DNA of 64,000 nucleotides from DASQPA01 sp963757335 (GCA_963757335.1 CAVWRJ010000001.1:1-64000); one strand, 5' to 3'; numbered from the stretch's first letter, positions 29,042 to 39,369 are shown. Program-made: numbers and translations. The notes: a model not told the origin generated them from the letters alone.

Positions 29042-30079
29042 TCAGGCGACCTTGGCGCCGCAGCCCGGGCAGAAGCGGGAGCCCGGGGGGAGCTTGGTGC
29101 CGCATTGGCTGCAGAAGGCGGGGGTCGCCCCCGCTCCTCCCTCCGTCGCGGCACCGGCGGCTCCGGCGGGCACTGGCGCGGCGGGAGCCGGAGCAGAACC
29201 GGCAGCGGGTGCGGCGGGCGAAGCGGGGGCGGGAGCGCCACCGCTCTGCATGGCGTCGCGCATCATCTGGGGGAGCATCATGCCGACGCCCACTCCGGCG
29301 CCGAGGCCGATCCCGGCTCCGGCCGCGCCGCCCGGCTGCTGGGCGGCGTCGCCGATGGCGCGGGCGGTCTTGAACTTCAGGTAGGCGTTCATGTCGCCCA
29401 CGACGCCCATGCCGCTCCTCTCGTCGATCATCTTCTGCACTTCCTCGGGCGGGGTGATGGCGCCGAGGAAGAGGTCGACGAGGTCGATCCCGTACTTATT
29501 GAAGTCGTCGGCCACCCGGGCTTTGAGGCCCATGGCGAGCTCGTCGTAGACCTTCGGCAGGTCGAAGATCGTCTGCAGGTTCTCGCCCAGGAGGTCGGTC
29601 AGGCGGGCGACGATGACGTCCCTGAAGTAGGACTCGACCCGGTCGGCCGAGTAGGCGCCCACCGTGCCGACGACGGAGTTGACGAACTGCTGGGCGTTGA
29701 CGACCCGCACCGCGAACTTGCCGAAGGCCCGGAGGCGGACCATGGCGATCTCTTTGTCGCGGTAGACGACCGGCTCTTTCGTCCCCCACTTCAAGTCGAG
29801 GAAGGTCTGGGTGGAGACGAAGACCACCGCCGCCTGGAACGGCGAGGTGCCGCCGAAGGGGATCGAAAAGAGGCTCGCCAGGATCGGCACGTTCTGGGTC
29901 GCCAGGGTGTGGCGGCCGGGGCCGAAGGTGTCTAAGGCCTTGCCGTCGCGGAAGAAGACCGCCTGCTGGCTCTCCTCGACGATCAGCTGGCTGCCGAGGC
30001 GGACGGCGGCGGTGCCGTCGGCCGGCCAGCGCGCCACGATCGTCTGGCCCGTGGGGTCGTGATATTGGATCACATCCAT
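29042..30079 (-). CDS. SPFH-domain protein with C-terminal zinc ribbon
   Basis: An SPFH/band-7-like protein of the YdjI or virion core-like group: VIQYHDPTGQTIVARWP, then EESQQAVFFRDGKALDTFGPG and DVIVARLTDLLGENLQTIFD. A glycine-rich region with GIGLGAGVGVGMMLPQMM and an Ala/Pro linker lead to a zinc ribbon (FCSQCGTKLPPGSRFCPGCG). The Shine-Dalgarno AGGAG lies only 2 bases from ATG 30085 but 8 from ATG 30079, so 30079 is preferred (~345 residues). Relatives work with PspA-type membrane stress proteins. The downstream-reading partner gene 30093-30647 is immediately upstream in the operon. Confidence 0.85.
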   Translation of the reverse strand: MDVIQYHDPTGQTIVARWPADGTAAVRLGSQLIVEESQQAVFFRDGKALDTFGPGRHTLATQNVPILASLFSIPFGGTSPFQAAVVFVSTQTFLDLKWGTKEPVVYRDKEIAMVRLRAFGKFAVRVVNAQQFVNSVVGTVGAYSADRVESYFRDVIVARLTDLLGENLQTIFDLPKVYDELAMGLKARVADDFNKYGIDLVDLFLGAITPPEEVQKMIDERSGMGVVGDMNAYLKFKTARAIGDAAQQPGGAAGAGIGLGAGVGVGMMLPQMMRDAMQSGGAPAPASPAAPAAGSAPAPAAPVPAGAAGAATEGGAGATPAFCSQCGTKLPPGSRFCPGCGAKVA

Positions 30080-30092
30080 CGTCATCTCTCCT

Positions 30093-30647
30093 TTAGGTCG
30101 TGCTCTGGGAGGCCTGCCCGGTCTGGACCACGTTGCCGATCACCTGCGCCCGGCCCTTCCACTTGTCGGCGAGCGCGCGCACCCGGCCGCGGAGCGCGTC
30201 GAGCGCCGGGCCGGGATCGTCCCCGCCACTCCCACTCGGAGCCGGCAGGGCGCCGATGCCGCTCTCGATCTCGCCCAGGTCGGCGAGCACCGAGAGGTCG
30301 AACTGATAGAGCTGGGCGAGCTCCGGCTCGCCGATCTTCACTACGTCGAAGAGGCCGGTCGCGCCGTAGTCGCTGAAGCGGATCGCCTGCGACAGGCCGT
30401 CGAGCTCGCGATCCAGCCGGTCGAAACCGCCGAGGGCGGCCAGATGCCCCCCCTCCGTATAGGCCCGGGCGCGCTCGCGGAGCGCCCCCTTCTGCCGCGC
30501 CAGCTCCCCCGAGAGGTGCTCGCGCTGCAGCTTGTCGACATCGCGCCGCAGCTCCCGATCCTGAAAACCCCGGTAGCCGGGGATCTTGGCACCCAGCCGT
30601 TCGAGGGCGTTGCGCTGGGCCTTCGCTGCATCCAAACCATCGGTCAT
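30093..30647 (-). CDS. Coiled-coil partner protein of the SPFH gene
   Basis: 184 residues from the ATG at 30647, which follows GGAGGG. The sequence is mostly helical and charged (AKAQRNALERLGAKIPGYRG, then REHLSGELARQKGALRERAR), with a middle segment DVVKIGEPELAQLYQFDLSV and no membrane segment or Cys pairs. It ends seven bases or so before the SPFH start, so the two are co-transcribed. I do not recognise a named family. By position it may be a soluble partner of the SPFH assembly (inference). Confidence 0.7.
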   Translation of the reverse strand: MTDGLDAAKAQRNALERLGAKIPGYRGFQDRELRRDVDKLQREHLSGELARQKGALRERARAYTEGGHLAALGGFDRLDRELDGLSQAIRFSDYGATGLFDVVKIGEPELAQLYQFDLSVLADLGEIESGIGALPAPSGSGGDDPGPALDALRGRVRALADKWKGRAQVIGNVVQTGQASQSTT

Positions 30648-30937
30648 TCCAGTCCCTCCTTCCAAAGGGCGGGTCTTGCCCCTCCATCGTAGCAGAGGGC
30701 CGCCCAGGCTCCAGGCTTCCCGAGACCGGAGCTTTTCGCTATTCTCCACGGTACCAGAGGCCGCTTGACCCACCCGAGGACCCGCAACCCGCGGCTCCCG
30801 ATGTACGTATGACCCGCGGGAGGCGGTGGCGGACACTCTAGGTAGTGGAAGAGCCATGAACGGACGACGGCGCCTCCGGCAGGGCCCGCAAAGGAATCAT
30901 CATCCCCGTGCCAGGTCCAACGACCCCAGATCGCGGC

Positions 30938-33264
30938 ATGTCCGCCGAGACCCCAGGCAGGACCGGTCGCGCCCCTAGGCCGCGCGGCAGGCGGCTCCGC
31001 GCCCTGGTGCTCGGCGCGAGCTTCGCTGGGCATGGCCGGCATCGCGGGCATGGCCGGCTGCCGGGGAGAGGCGCCGGGGGGAGGGACGGCGAGCGGGCCG
31101 CAGAACCTCCTCCTGGTCACCCTCGACACGGTGCGCGCCGACCACCTGGGCTCCTACGGATATGCCGGCGCTGAGACCCCGTCGCTCGACCGGCTGGCCG
31201 GCGAGGGGGTGCGCTTCGCCGCCGCCTCCTCGCCCGTGCCGCTCACCCTCCCCGCCCATTCGAGCCTGCTCTCCGGCTTCCTGCCGCCCCACCACGGCTT
31301 GCGCAACAACGGGGCCGGCAGCTTCCCGGCCGACCTCCCCACCCTGTCGACCCGGCTCGCCGCCGCCGGCTATCGGACCGGCGCCTTCGTCGGCTCCTTC
31401 GTGCTCGACCACCGCTTCGGGCTCGCCCGCGGCTTTGAGGTCTACGACGACGAGATGGAGCGCGACGCCGCTGGCGGCCGCGGCCTCGACGCCGAGCGGC
31501 GGGGGGACCAGGTGGTCGACCGCGCCCTCGCCTGGCTCCAGACGGCGAGCGCGAGGGAAAAGCCGGAGACCCCCGGGCGACCGTTCTTCCTCTGGGTCCA
31601 CCTCTACGACGCCCACGCCCCCTACACCCCGCCGGAGCCCTACGCCGGCCGGCACCCCGGGAAGCCCTACGACGGGGAGATCGCCTTCGCCGACGCCCAG
31701 GTCGGCCGGCTGCTCGCCGAGCTCGACCGTCTGCACCTCGCGGCGGGCACGGTGGTGGCGGTGGCGGCCGACCACGGCGAGGCGCTCGGCGAGCACGGCG
31801 AGCTGACCCATGGCCTTCTGCTCTACGAACCGACCCTCCACGTGCCGCTCCTCCTCCGCGCCCCCGGGCTGCCGGCGGGGAAAGTCATCGCCACCCCGGT
31901 CTCGCTCGTCGACCTCGCCCCGACCCTCGCCGGCCTCCTCGGCAAGCCGCTCGGCGAGCCAGCCCACCCCGGCCAACACCCCGGCCAGCATCCCGGCCAG
32001 CCCCTCGACGGGCGCGATCTCTCGGCGGCTCTCAGGCGCGGCGAGGAGCCGCCGGCGGGCGATCTCTATGCCGAGACCCACTACCCGGCGATCTTCGGCT
32101 GGAGCCCGCTCGCCGCTCTCCGCCACCGCGACCTGAAAGTACATCTCGGCGCCACGGCCGGAGCTCTACGACCTCGGGCGCGATCCGCGGGAGGGGGACA
32201 ATCTGGCGGCGCGGCAGGGCCGGGCGGCCCAGCCCCAGGCGCAGATCCCGGCCTTCGCCGAGCGCCTGGCGAGCGTCACCCGCTCCGCTCGCCCCACCGC
32301 AGAAGCCCCGGCGCTCGACGCCGAATCCCGCGCCCGGCTGGAGAGTCTGGGGTATGCCGGCGGTACGGCCGGCAGTGCGGCCGGCGGGAAGGCCGCCGCC
32401 GCCAATACCACCAATGCCGTCAACGCCGCCGACCCCAAGGACCGGGTGGCCCTCTTCCGCCGCTATGAGGAGGCCAATAGCGATCTCCGCGACGCCCGCC
32501 GCGGTGGGGCCGCGGCCCTGCCGATCCTCGCCGAGATCGTCGCGGCGGATCCCGGGAACCCGGTCTTCCGCGGCAAGCTCGCCCAGGTCTACCGCGAGCG
32601 CGGCGAGCTCGCCCGGGCGATCCCCCTCTACCGGCAGGCGGTGGCGAGCGCCCCGGGGGACTCCGAGGCCTGGTACAACCTGGGGGTGACCCTGGAGGAG
32701 GCCGGCCAGGCAGCGGAGGCGGCGCGGGTCCTCACCCGCGCCTTGACCCTCGACCCGGCGCGCCCCGAGGAGCACAACTCGCTGGGCATCGCCCTCCTCG
32801 CCCAGGGCCAGACGGCGGGAGCGGAGCGGGAGTTCCAGCAGGCGATCGCCCTCGATCCAGGGGACGCCCGCGCCTACAACAACCTGGGGAACGTCCGCCG
32901 CGCCACCGGCCGGCCGGATGCCGCCCTGGAAGCCTACCGCCAGGCGACGACGCTCGCCCCCCGCTACGCCGAGGCCTGGAACGGCCTGGGGACGGTGGAG
33001 GTCGACCGCAACCGGCCGACGGACGCCCTGGCCGACTTCGACCGCGCCTTGACCCTCGCTCCCGGCTATCACGAGGTGCGCCTCAACCGGGCCATCGCCT
33101 ACGAGATGGCCGGGGACACCCGGGCCGCCCGCGCGGCCTACCGAGAATTCCTGGCAGCGGCTGGGAAAGACCCGCAGTACGAGACCCAGCGCCGCGCCGC
33201 AGAACAGCTTCTCGCCCGCCTTTCCGATCGCGAAGCGGGCTCGACCCCGGCAGAGAGGAGGTGA
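30938..33264 (+). CDS. Sulfatase-like lipoprotein fused to TPR repeats (two frameshifts)
   Basis: From ATG 30938 a signal with lipobox precedes Cys (RRLRALVLGASFAG, then MAGIAGMAGC), joined across an extra G near 31,025. The alkaline-phosphatase-like domain has LVTLDTVRADHLGSYGY and AADHGEALGEHGE metal sites. The nucleophile position reads TLPAHSSLLSG, with Thr rather than the Cys or Ser of true sulfatases, as in some phosphotransferases. An extra A near 32,137 (CTGAAAG for CTGAAG) separates ISAPRPELYDLGRDPREGDN from the rest. Residues ~500-770 are TPRs (AWYNLGVTLEEAGQAAEAAR). It should face the periplasm. Fusions of this kind are common in Acidobacteriota. Confidence 0.8.
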
Positions 33265-33362
33265 GCATCACCCGATACGTTTCGCCCGGCTTCGCGAGCT
33301 GATTTCATCTTCTTTTTTCATTGCCATTTTGTAGAGGATCTAACGACAAGGAGATCGACCTT

Positions 33363-36296
33363 ATGAAGCTGATCAGAAAACCCGCGAAGAGGCCCGCCGT
33401 TTGGATGGCGGCGATGGCCCTTCTGGTAGCGCTCGGCCTGACCGCTCTGCCTTCCGCGGTCTACGCCCAGTCGGCGACCGGCTCGGCCCTGGTGGGCCGA
33501 GTGTTGGACAACAAGGGGGAGGCGCTCCCCGGCGTCACCGTCAGCGTCACCGAGACGGCAACCGGTTTCAACCGGACGACGGTGACGGCGTCCGACGGTG
33601 CCTTCCGGCTGCCTGCCCTGCAGGTCGGCAGCTACAACGTGAGCGCCGAGCTCGCCGGCTTCGCCACCGTCAACGTCGAGGCGGTGCAGCTGACGGTCGC
33701 CACCGAGCGCAAGCTCGAGATCACCATGAACCCGAGCAAGTTGGAGGAGTCGATCACGGTCGTCGACGAGGCGCCGCTGGTCGCGACCTCGCCTTCGATC
33801 GGGGCCACGGTCTCCCAGAACGAGCTCGAGAACCTGCCCTTGAACGGCCGCCAGTTCGCCAACCTGGCGACCCTCGCCCCGGGCACCACCCTGGGCGTCA
33901 ACAGCGACCCCACCAAGCCTGGCCAGCAGGTCGTGCAGTTGAACGGCGGCACCGGCCGGAACGTCAACTACCTGATCGACGGCGGCGACAACACCGACGA
34001 CACGATCGGCGGCGCCCTCCAGAACTTCAACCTGGAGAGCGTCAAGGAGTTCAAGATCCAGACCATGCAGTACAAGGCGGAGTACGGCCGTTCCTCGGGC
34101 GGCGTGCTCTCGGTCGTCACCAAGACCGGCACCAACGCCTTCGAGGGGAGCGTCTACGGCTTCCGCCGCGACAAGAGCCTCAACACGGAGACCGAGACCG
34201 AGCGGCTGGCCGGCAGCGGCAAGCAGCCGTTCAAGCGCGACCAGTACGGCGCCGCCTTCGGTGGCCCGATCGTCAAGGACACGGCGCACTTCTTCGCCAC
34301 CTGGGAGAAGACCAAGCGCGACACCTCCTACACCGTCAACTCCCCCGTCCTGCCGAGCAACGGCAGCTCGGTCCCGGTCCCCTTCACCGACGAGCTGGGC
34401 ACCGCCAAGGTGAGCTGGGACATCTCCTCCAAGCAGTACCTCCAGGTCCGTTACGGCTATCAGAAGAACGCCGACAAGTATGGCGCCTCGCCGCTCACCG
34501 ACCCGACCGCGCTCGGCACGATCGCCAACGACTACAAGTCGATCCTCGCCGGGCACACCGTGCAGCTCGGCGCCGAGGCCCTGAACGAGGCCCTCTTCCA
34601 GTACACCCATTTCGTCAACACGATCAGCGCCGACTCCAACCTGCCGGCCCTCGTCTTCCCCAACGGCTCGCTCTTCGGGCAGAGCGGCAACACGCCGCAG
34701 TCGACCGAGCAGAAGAAGTACCAGTACCGGGACGACTTCAGCTGGTCGACGACGATCGGCGACAAGCGCCACGACTTCAAAGTGGGCGCCAACTACATCA
34801 ACGAGCCGCTCCTCCGGGGTGACTTCTCGATCGGCAAGGCGGGCACCTACACCCTCCTCAACAACTCGCTCACCTCGCCGGTCACCGACATCACGATCTT
34901 CGGCGGCTTCTCGGGCTCGTCGACGCCGATCAAGCAGTACAGCGTCTACGGCCAGGACGACTGGTTCGTCTCCAACAACCTGACGATCAACGTCGGCCTG
35001 CGCTACGACTACTGGGCCGGCTTCGACCTCGATCAGCGCAACAACCCGATCTGGCGGGAGCTCTCCACCCAGACCCAGTACAACGAGGCCTACCTGCGCG
35101 AGTTCCAGGGTGGCAAGGGCGGGGTGCTCCCGAACGACAAGAACAACATCGCCCCCCGGCTCGGCTTCACCTGGGACGCCAAGGGCGACGGCAAGCACCT
35201 CCTCCATGGCGGCTGGGGACGGTACTACGACTTCCCCTACACCAACGCCACGATCCTCTTCCCGGCCTCGGCCGTGCAGTCCAACTACGGAGTCGTCTTC
35301 AACGCCGCCGACCCCAAGGGCATCAAGAACCCGGACGGCTCCTTCTTCCACCCCGGCCAGCCGCTGCCGCCCAACGGCCTTAAGAACCCCGGGGTCACGC
35401 CGCCCAACGAGGTCGCCTCGCCGAACCTGGCGACGCCGCGCTCGGACCAGGCCTCCCTGGGCTACTCCTTCGAGGTCAACAACTGGCTCGGCTTCAACCT
35501 CGAGGGCGTCGACATCCGCTATAACGACATCCCGTACCGCTTTAGGGCCAACCCCCTGATCCCCGGTACCACCACCCGCCGCTTCTCGGATTTCGGCAAC
35601 TTCCGGATCTGGGCCGGCAACGGCTTTGCGAAGTACGACGGCTTCAACGTCGGCGTCCATGCCCGCCTCACCAACTTCGAGCTGCAGGGCTTCTACACCC
35701 TGTCGAAGACCACCGGTAACGTCCTCGCCGGGGTCGACGAGTTCCGGCTCACCAACGCCGGCTACCAGGCCGACCTCGTCGGCGCCAGCCGCCGCGATGC
35801 CTCGGTCAACCCCCTCAACCCCCAGTGCGGCGCCTGCACGGGTCCGCTCGAGACCGACGCCCGCCACCGGGTGACCCTCGCCGGCTCCTACCGGGCGCCC
35901 TACGGGTTCAGCGTCTCGGGCATCTTCCGCTATCACTCGGCGACCCCCTACACCGTCCTCGCCGGCAAGGATCTGAACGGCGACGGCTTCGCCAACGACC
36001 TGGCGCCCGGCGTCTCGCACGTCGACTCCGCCTACTTCGGCTCCTTCGAGCAGTTCGACCTGCGCCTCAGCAAGGAGTTCAAGTTCGGCGGCAACTACGC
36101 GGTAGAGATCATCGGCGAGGTGTTCAACCTCTTCAACGCCAAGAACGCCGTCAAGTACCGCGGCACCGAGTTCCTCTACGACGCCAACGGCAACGCCACT
36201 CCCAACCCTGCCTTCGGCAAGCCGACGGCCTTCGCCGGCGACCCGCTCCAGGGCGAGCAGCGCCTGGCCCAGCTCGGCCTGCGCTTCCGCTTCTAG
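33363..36296 (+). CDS. TonB-dependent receptor-like protein with carboxypeptidase-regulatory N-domain
   Basis: 977 residues from ATG 33363, with AAGGAG ten bases before it. A signal peptide ends at VYAQ. Residues ~33-115 are a CarboxypepD-reg fold (LVGRVLDNKGEALPGVTVSV, then FRLPALQVGSYNVSAELAGF). The plug (VSQNELENLPLNGRQFANLA, LIDGGDNTDD, EYGRSSGGVLSVVTKTGTN) is followed by a ~700-residue beta barrel ending in aromatic LGLRFRF. This is the OmpA/TonB 'oar-like' type that is numerous in Acidobacteriota and imports or binds large substrates. No classical TonB box was seen. It is a single gene unit with its own terminator. Confidence 0.92.
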   Translation: MKLIRKPAKRPAVWMAAMALLVALGLTALPSAVYAQSATGSALVGRVLDNKGEALPGVTVSVTETATGFNRTTVTASDGAFRLPALQVGSYNVSAELAGFATVNVEAVQLTVATERKLEITMNPSKLEESITVVDEAPLVATSPSIGATVSQNELENLPLNGRQFANLATLAPGTTLGVNSDPTKPGQQVVQLNGGTGRNVNYLIDGGDNTDDTIGGALQNFNLESVKEFKIQTMQYKAEYGRSSGGVLSVVTKTGTNAFEGSVYGFRRDKSLNTETETERLAGSGKQPFKRDQYGAAFGGPIVKDTAHFFATWEKTKRDTSYTVNSPVLPSNGSSVPVPFTDELGTAKVSWDISSKQYLQVRYGYQKNADKYGASPLTDPTALGTIANDYKSILAGHTVQLGAEALNEALFQYTHFVNTISADSNLPALVFPNGSLFGQSGNTPQSTEQKKYQYRDDFSWSTTIGDKRHDFKVGANYINEPLLRGDFSIGKAGTYTLLNNSLTSPVTDITIFGGFSGSSTPIKQYSVYGQDDWFVSNNLTINVGLRYDYWAGFDLDQRNNPIWRELSTQTQYNEAYLREFQGGKGGVLPNDKNNIAPRLGFTWDAKGDGKHLLHGGWGRYYDFPYTNATILFPASAVQSNYGVVFNAADPKGIKNPDGSFFHPGQPLPPNGLKNPGVTPPNEVASPNLATPRSDQASLGYSFEVNNWLGFNLEGVDIRYNDIPYRFRANPLIPGTTTRRFSDFGNFRIWAGNGFAKYDGFNVGVHARLTNFELQGFYTLSKTTGNVLAGVDEFRLTNAGYQADLVGASRRDASVNPLNPQCGACTGPLETDARHRVTLAGSYRAPYGFSVSGIFRYHSATPYTVLAGKDLNGDGFANDLAPGVSHVDSAYFGSFEQFDLRLSKEFKFGGNYAVEIIGEVFNLFNAKNAVKYRGTEFLYDANGNATPNPAFGKPTAFAGDPLQGEQRLAQLGLRFRF

Positions 36297-36322
36297 CGTC
36301 AAGCAAGGCTGCACGTCAAAAG

Positions 36323-36355
36323 GCGGGGGCGCGTAAGGCGCCCCCGCTTTTTTTT
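36323..36355 (+). terminator. Rho-independent terminator after the TonB receptor gene
   Basis: Arms GCGGGGGCGC and GCGCCCCCGC with a five-base loop GTAAG, followed by eight T residues. It ends three bases before the stop of the convergent YihY gene, whose transcript it may not terminate. Confidence 0.92.
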
Positions 36356-36357
36356 CT

Positions 36358-37515
36358 CTACTGCTTCTCTGGTGCCGGGTCGGGCGCCAGGAGCACCCGC
36401 TTGCCCGCCCGGCGGAGGAGGAGGGCGAGGAAGAGGAGGACCGCCGTGTTGCGGAGGATCGGCGGCGAAGTCTTTTCCGTCGGTTCCTCTCGCCGGCTCG
36501 CGCTCCGCTGGCCGCGACCGGCCGCCTGGCGTCTCGCCGGAACCGGGGTGCCAGAGTCGACCCTGCGGTCCTCTTCCTTCGCCTCCGCGACCTTCGCGAC
36601 CTGGTCGAAATGGTCCCCCTCCTCCTCGCTCACCTTGACCTGCTTGACCCGCACCGCGTGCCGGTCCGGCTGGATCTCCTGTCCGTAGCGCTTGGCATAG
36701 ACCTGGGTGAACTCGGCGCCCAGGAAGAGGATCTGCGACGAGTAGTAGACCCAGAGGAGGATGACGACGAGCGAGCCTGCCGCGCCATAGGCCGAGGCCA
36801 CGCTGCTCTTCCCGAGATAGAGCCCGATCAGCGACTTGCCAAGGGTGAAGAGGAGAGCGGTCGCGGCCGAGCCGACCCAGACGTCCTCCCAGGACACCTT
36901 GGCGTCGGGCAGATAGCGGAAGATCATGGCGAAGAGGAGGGTAATGACGGCCAGGGAGACGACGAAGGAGAGCACGGTGAAGAGGACCTTGAGGCCGGGC
37001 ACGAGGCCGATCGCGTAGGTGGAGACGGCCGAGAGGGCGGCCGAGACGATGAGCGAGACCAGGAGCAGGAAGCCGATCCCGAGGACCATCCCGAAAGAGA
37101 GGAAGCGCGACTTCAAGAAGCCCTTGATCCCGCGGTCGGACTTCGGGGCGACCTCCCAGATCTTGTTGAGCGAGGTCTGCAGCTGGCCGAAGACGCCGGA
37201 GACGCCGAAGAGGATGGTGAGGATGCCGATGACGGTGGCGAGAACGCCCGAGCCCGACCGCCAGTTGTGGGCGAGCATGGTCTGCACCGCCTCCGCCCCC
37301 TGCTTGCCGACCATTCCCTGGATCTCGCCCACCAGCCGGCCCTCTACGGCGTCGCGGCCGTAGACCAGCCCGGCGACCGAGATGGCGATCAAGAGGAGGG
37401 GGGCCAGCGAGAAGACGGTGTAGTACGCGAGCGCCGCCCCGAGGGAGAAGACGTCGTCGTCCAACCCCTTCGTGGCAGTCTCCTTGAGCAGCGGCCAGCC
37501 GGCCTTGAGATCCAT
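36358..37515 (-). CDS. YihY/BrkB-family inner-membrane protein
   Basis: 385 residues, intact. Typical YihY features: FSLGAALAYYTVFSLAPLLL, a region VLATVIGILTILFGVSGVFG, LQTSLNKIWEVAP, and FLKSRFLSFGMVLGIGFLLL, with about six helices and GAAGSLVVILLWVYYSSQIL. The C-terminal ~100 residues are hydrophilic and basic (VKVSEEEGDHFDQVAKVAEA, then PVPARRQAAG), followed by a last short hydrophobic stretch. The family was once called RNase BN but that is not supported; it is thought to be a transporter or envelope factor. It lies 12 bases after the lipoprotein gene, likely one transcript. Confidence 0.88.
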   Translation of the reverse strand: MDLKAGWPLLKETATKGLDDDVFSLGAALAYYTVFSLAPLLLIAISVAGLVYGRDAVEGRLVGEIQGMVGKQGAEAVQTMLAHNWRSGSGVLATVIGILTILFGVSGVFGQLQTSLNKIWEVAPKSDRGIKGFLKSRFLSFGMVLGIGFLLLVSLIVSAALSAVSTYAIGLVPGLKVLFTVLSFVVSLAVITLLFAMIFRYLPDAKVSWEDVWVGSAATALLFTLGKSLIGLYLGKSSVASAYGAAGSLVVILLWVYYSSQILFLGAEFTQVYAKRYGQEIQPDRHAVRVKQVKVSEEEGDHFDQVAKVAEAKEEDRRVDSGTPVPARRQAAGRGQRSASRREEPTEKTSPPILRNTAVLLFLALLLRRAGKRVLLAPDPAPEKQ

Positions 37516-37527
37516 GGCGAGTCCTCC

Positions 37528-39369
37528 TTACGTCGGTGGTCTTTTGAGCTCTACCCGGTCGTCGCCGAAGGCGAACGACCAGCTTTCCGATCCCTGGCTC
37601 GCGAGATAGGGCCCGGCGAGGAGGGGATAGTGCGCGGCATCCACGGGAACGCCGTCGATCGTCGCCCGCTCCCCCGGCACGAAGACGAGCCGCCGGCCGT
37701 CGCTCGCCGTGAAGCGGAGCTCCCCGGCTTCCCCGGCCTTGCCAGGCTCGACGGTCAGCCGGAGCCCCGCCGCGTGCCGGGCGAAGCTCCGGAAGTCGCC
37801 GTAGTCCGCCCGCCGCCCCACCTCCATCGCGATGTCCGACGGCTGCCGTACCGGCACCGCGACCCAGGCGTTGCGGAAGGCGGGATCGCCGGCGTAGTAG
37901 GCGGGGAAGCGGTGGGGGGCCGTCGCCACGTCCCAGCCGCCCGCGGTCACCAGGGCCACGTAGGTGTCGCCGTAGCGGGAGACCAGGGTGTCCCCCGTCC
38001 CCACCGGTACCGGCGGCGACCAGGGGGAGGCGAGAAAGGCGTGGCCGGTCGCCTCGCCGTTCGCTCCCAGGCGGGCAAGGACGACGTTTTTGTCCGCCAC
38101 CGCGAAGTCCTGCCCGGCCCAGGTCCGCCAGCGGTAGGAGGTCGGGTTGCGGGTGCGGCTCCAGAGATAGAGAGGGGCGAAATCCGGCCCCTCGGGATAG
38201 AGGGTCGCCAGGATCTCCTGGCCGCCGGAGACCGAGAGCCGCAGGCCGGCGAGCGACTGAGCAGCGCCCAGGATGTAGTCCGGAGTGGCGTAGCTGTAGC
38301 GGGCGGCGTCCAAGTCGCGGCGGGAGGAGAGCTCGATCGAGCGCCGGGCGCGGATCTCATAGGGCGCCTCCTGCCGCCTTGCCGCGAGGAGCTGGCGGAC
38401 GGGGAGGGGGATACGGTAAGCCGAGACCGCGAGCATCGTGGCGTCGAGGAAGAAGATCCGCTCCTCCCGGCCGCGCCCGCCCGCCAGCCAGGCCCAGGCC
38501 TGCCAGGGGGTGTTCCTCTCCCCCAGAGCCCAGTGGACGTAGGTGCGGCTCTTCGCCCCGGCCGGAAAGCCGCCCACCTGCTCCTGCGCCCAGGCGCCGA
38601 AGAGCACGTTGAGCTGCCGGCTGGCCGCCTCCCGCACCGCCGCCTGAGGGGCGTGGTCGGCGAGTTGGAGGAGGGCGGTGATCGAGAAGGCGATGTAGCC
38701 GGGACTCTCCTGCTCGTACCAGCCGTCCCGGTCGTGGGCGGCGAGGAAGGCCGCCGCATAGGCCCCCCAGGCGCGCGCCGCGGGCGACTCCGGAGTGCCG
38801 GCGACGACCTCCGCCACCAGGCTCCGGGCGAGCTTGATCAAGCGCTGGTTCTCGGTCTCCTTGAAGTTCCAGGGGTGAAGGACGGCCTCCTCCCCCGGCG
38901 GCGATGCCGACTCGGAAGCCACGGTGCGCACCCGGGCGAACAGCTCGGCCGGCAGCACCCCGGGGTAGTCGAGGACCATCCGCTGTAAGCCAAGCCGGGC
39001 GCCCTCGCATTCGACTTTGTCCCAGCGCTCGGCGCACCCGGCGAGGGTGGCTTCGGCCCAGCGCGCGGCATCTCCCGCGGTAGCCTCTCCATGCACCGCG
39101 AGGGCCGCCGCCGCGAGAGCTCCGCTTCCATAGCGCGAGGCGGAGGGGCCGTAGCCCGGCTCGGGGTGGCGGAGCTCGCGGACGGCGATCTCCAGGAAGC
39201 GGACCCGGCGGGCCTCGGAGGCTTCCGAGCCCCGGGGGCCCGGCTCGAAACGGGGCGCCGCCTCTCCCCACCGTCCGGACCCTAAGCTCGCGCACCCCGC
39301 CGTCGCGGCGAGAGCCAGGAACAGGAGGGGCCCGGCGAGTTGGGAACGATGACGGTCTTCGGATGGCAT
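37528..39369 (-). CDS. Large lipoprotein of unknown function with helical-toroid-like middle
   Basis: 613 residues. The signal FLALAATAGC ends in a lipobox. The body has helix-rich stretches (ENQRLIKLARSLVAEVV, SPGYIAFSITALLQLADHA, ATPDYILGAAQSLAGLR) and a beta-rich second half (GRRLVFVPGERATIDGVPV). The pattern of an alpha/alpha barrel followed by beta sandwich recalls polysaccharide lyases and heparinase-like proteins, but I see no confident catalytic motif. It is probably anchored in the outer or inner membrane facing the periplasm. It is transcribed with the YihY gene. Confidence 0.6.
   Translation of the reverse strand: MPSEDRHRSQLAGPLLFLALAATAGCASLGSGRWGEAAPRFEPGPRGSEASEARRVRFLEIAVRELRHPEPGYGPSASRYGSGALAAAALAVHGEATAGDAARWAEATLAGCAERWDKVECEGARLGLQRMVLDYPGVLPAELFARVRTVASESASPPGEEAVLHPWNFKETENQRLIKLARSLVAEVVAGTPESPAARAWGAYAAAFLAAHDRDGWYEQESPGYIAFSITALLQLADHAPQAAVREAASRQLNVLFGAWAQEQVGGFPAGAKSRTYVHWALGERNTPWQAWAWLAGGRGREERIFFLDATMLAVSAYRIPLPVRQLLAARRQEAPYEIRARRSIELSSRRDLDAARYSYATPDYILGAAQSLAGLRLSVSGGQEILATLYPEGPDFAPLYLWSRTRNPTSYRWRTWAGQDFAVADKNVVLARLGANGEATGHAFLASPWSPPVPVGTGDTLVSRYGDTYVALVTAGGWDVATAPHRFPAYYAGDPAFRNAWVAVPVRQPSDIAMEVGRRADYGDFRSFARHAAGLRLTVEPGKAGEAGELRFTASDGRRLVFVPGERATIDGVPVDAAHYPLLAGPYLASQGSESWSFAFGDDRVELKRPPT

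Noticed and set aside
28535..29384. Repetitive proteins on either strand of the 21-bp array
   Set aside because: Any array with a period divisible by three stays open in all frames. There is no ribosome binding site, and the frames run on into the reverse of the SPFH gene.
33318..36314. 998-residue reading frame on the - strand
   Set aside because: It is the antisense of the TonB receptor gene, a known artefact in very GC-rich DNA; it has no motifs.
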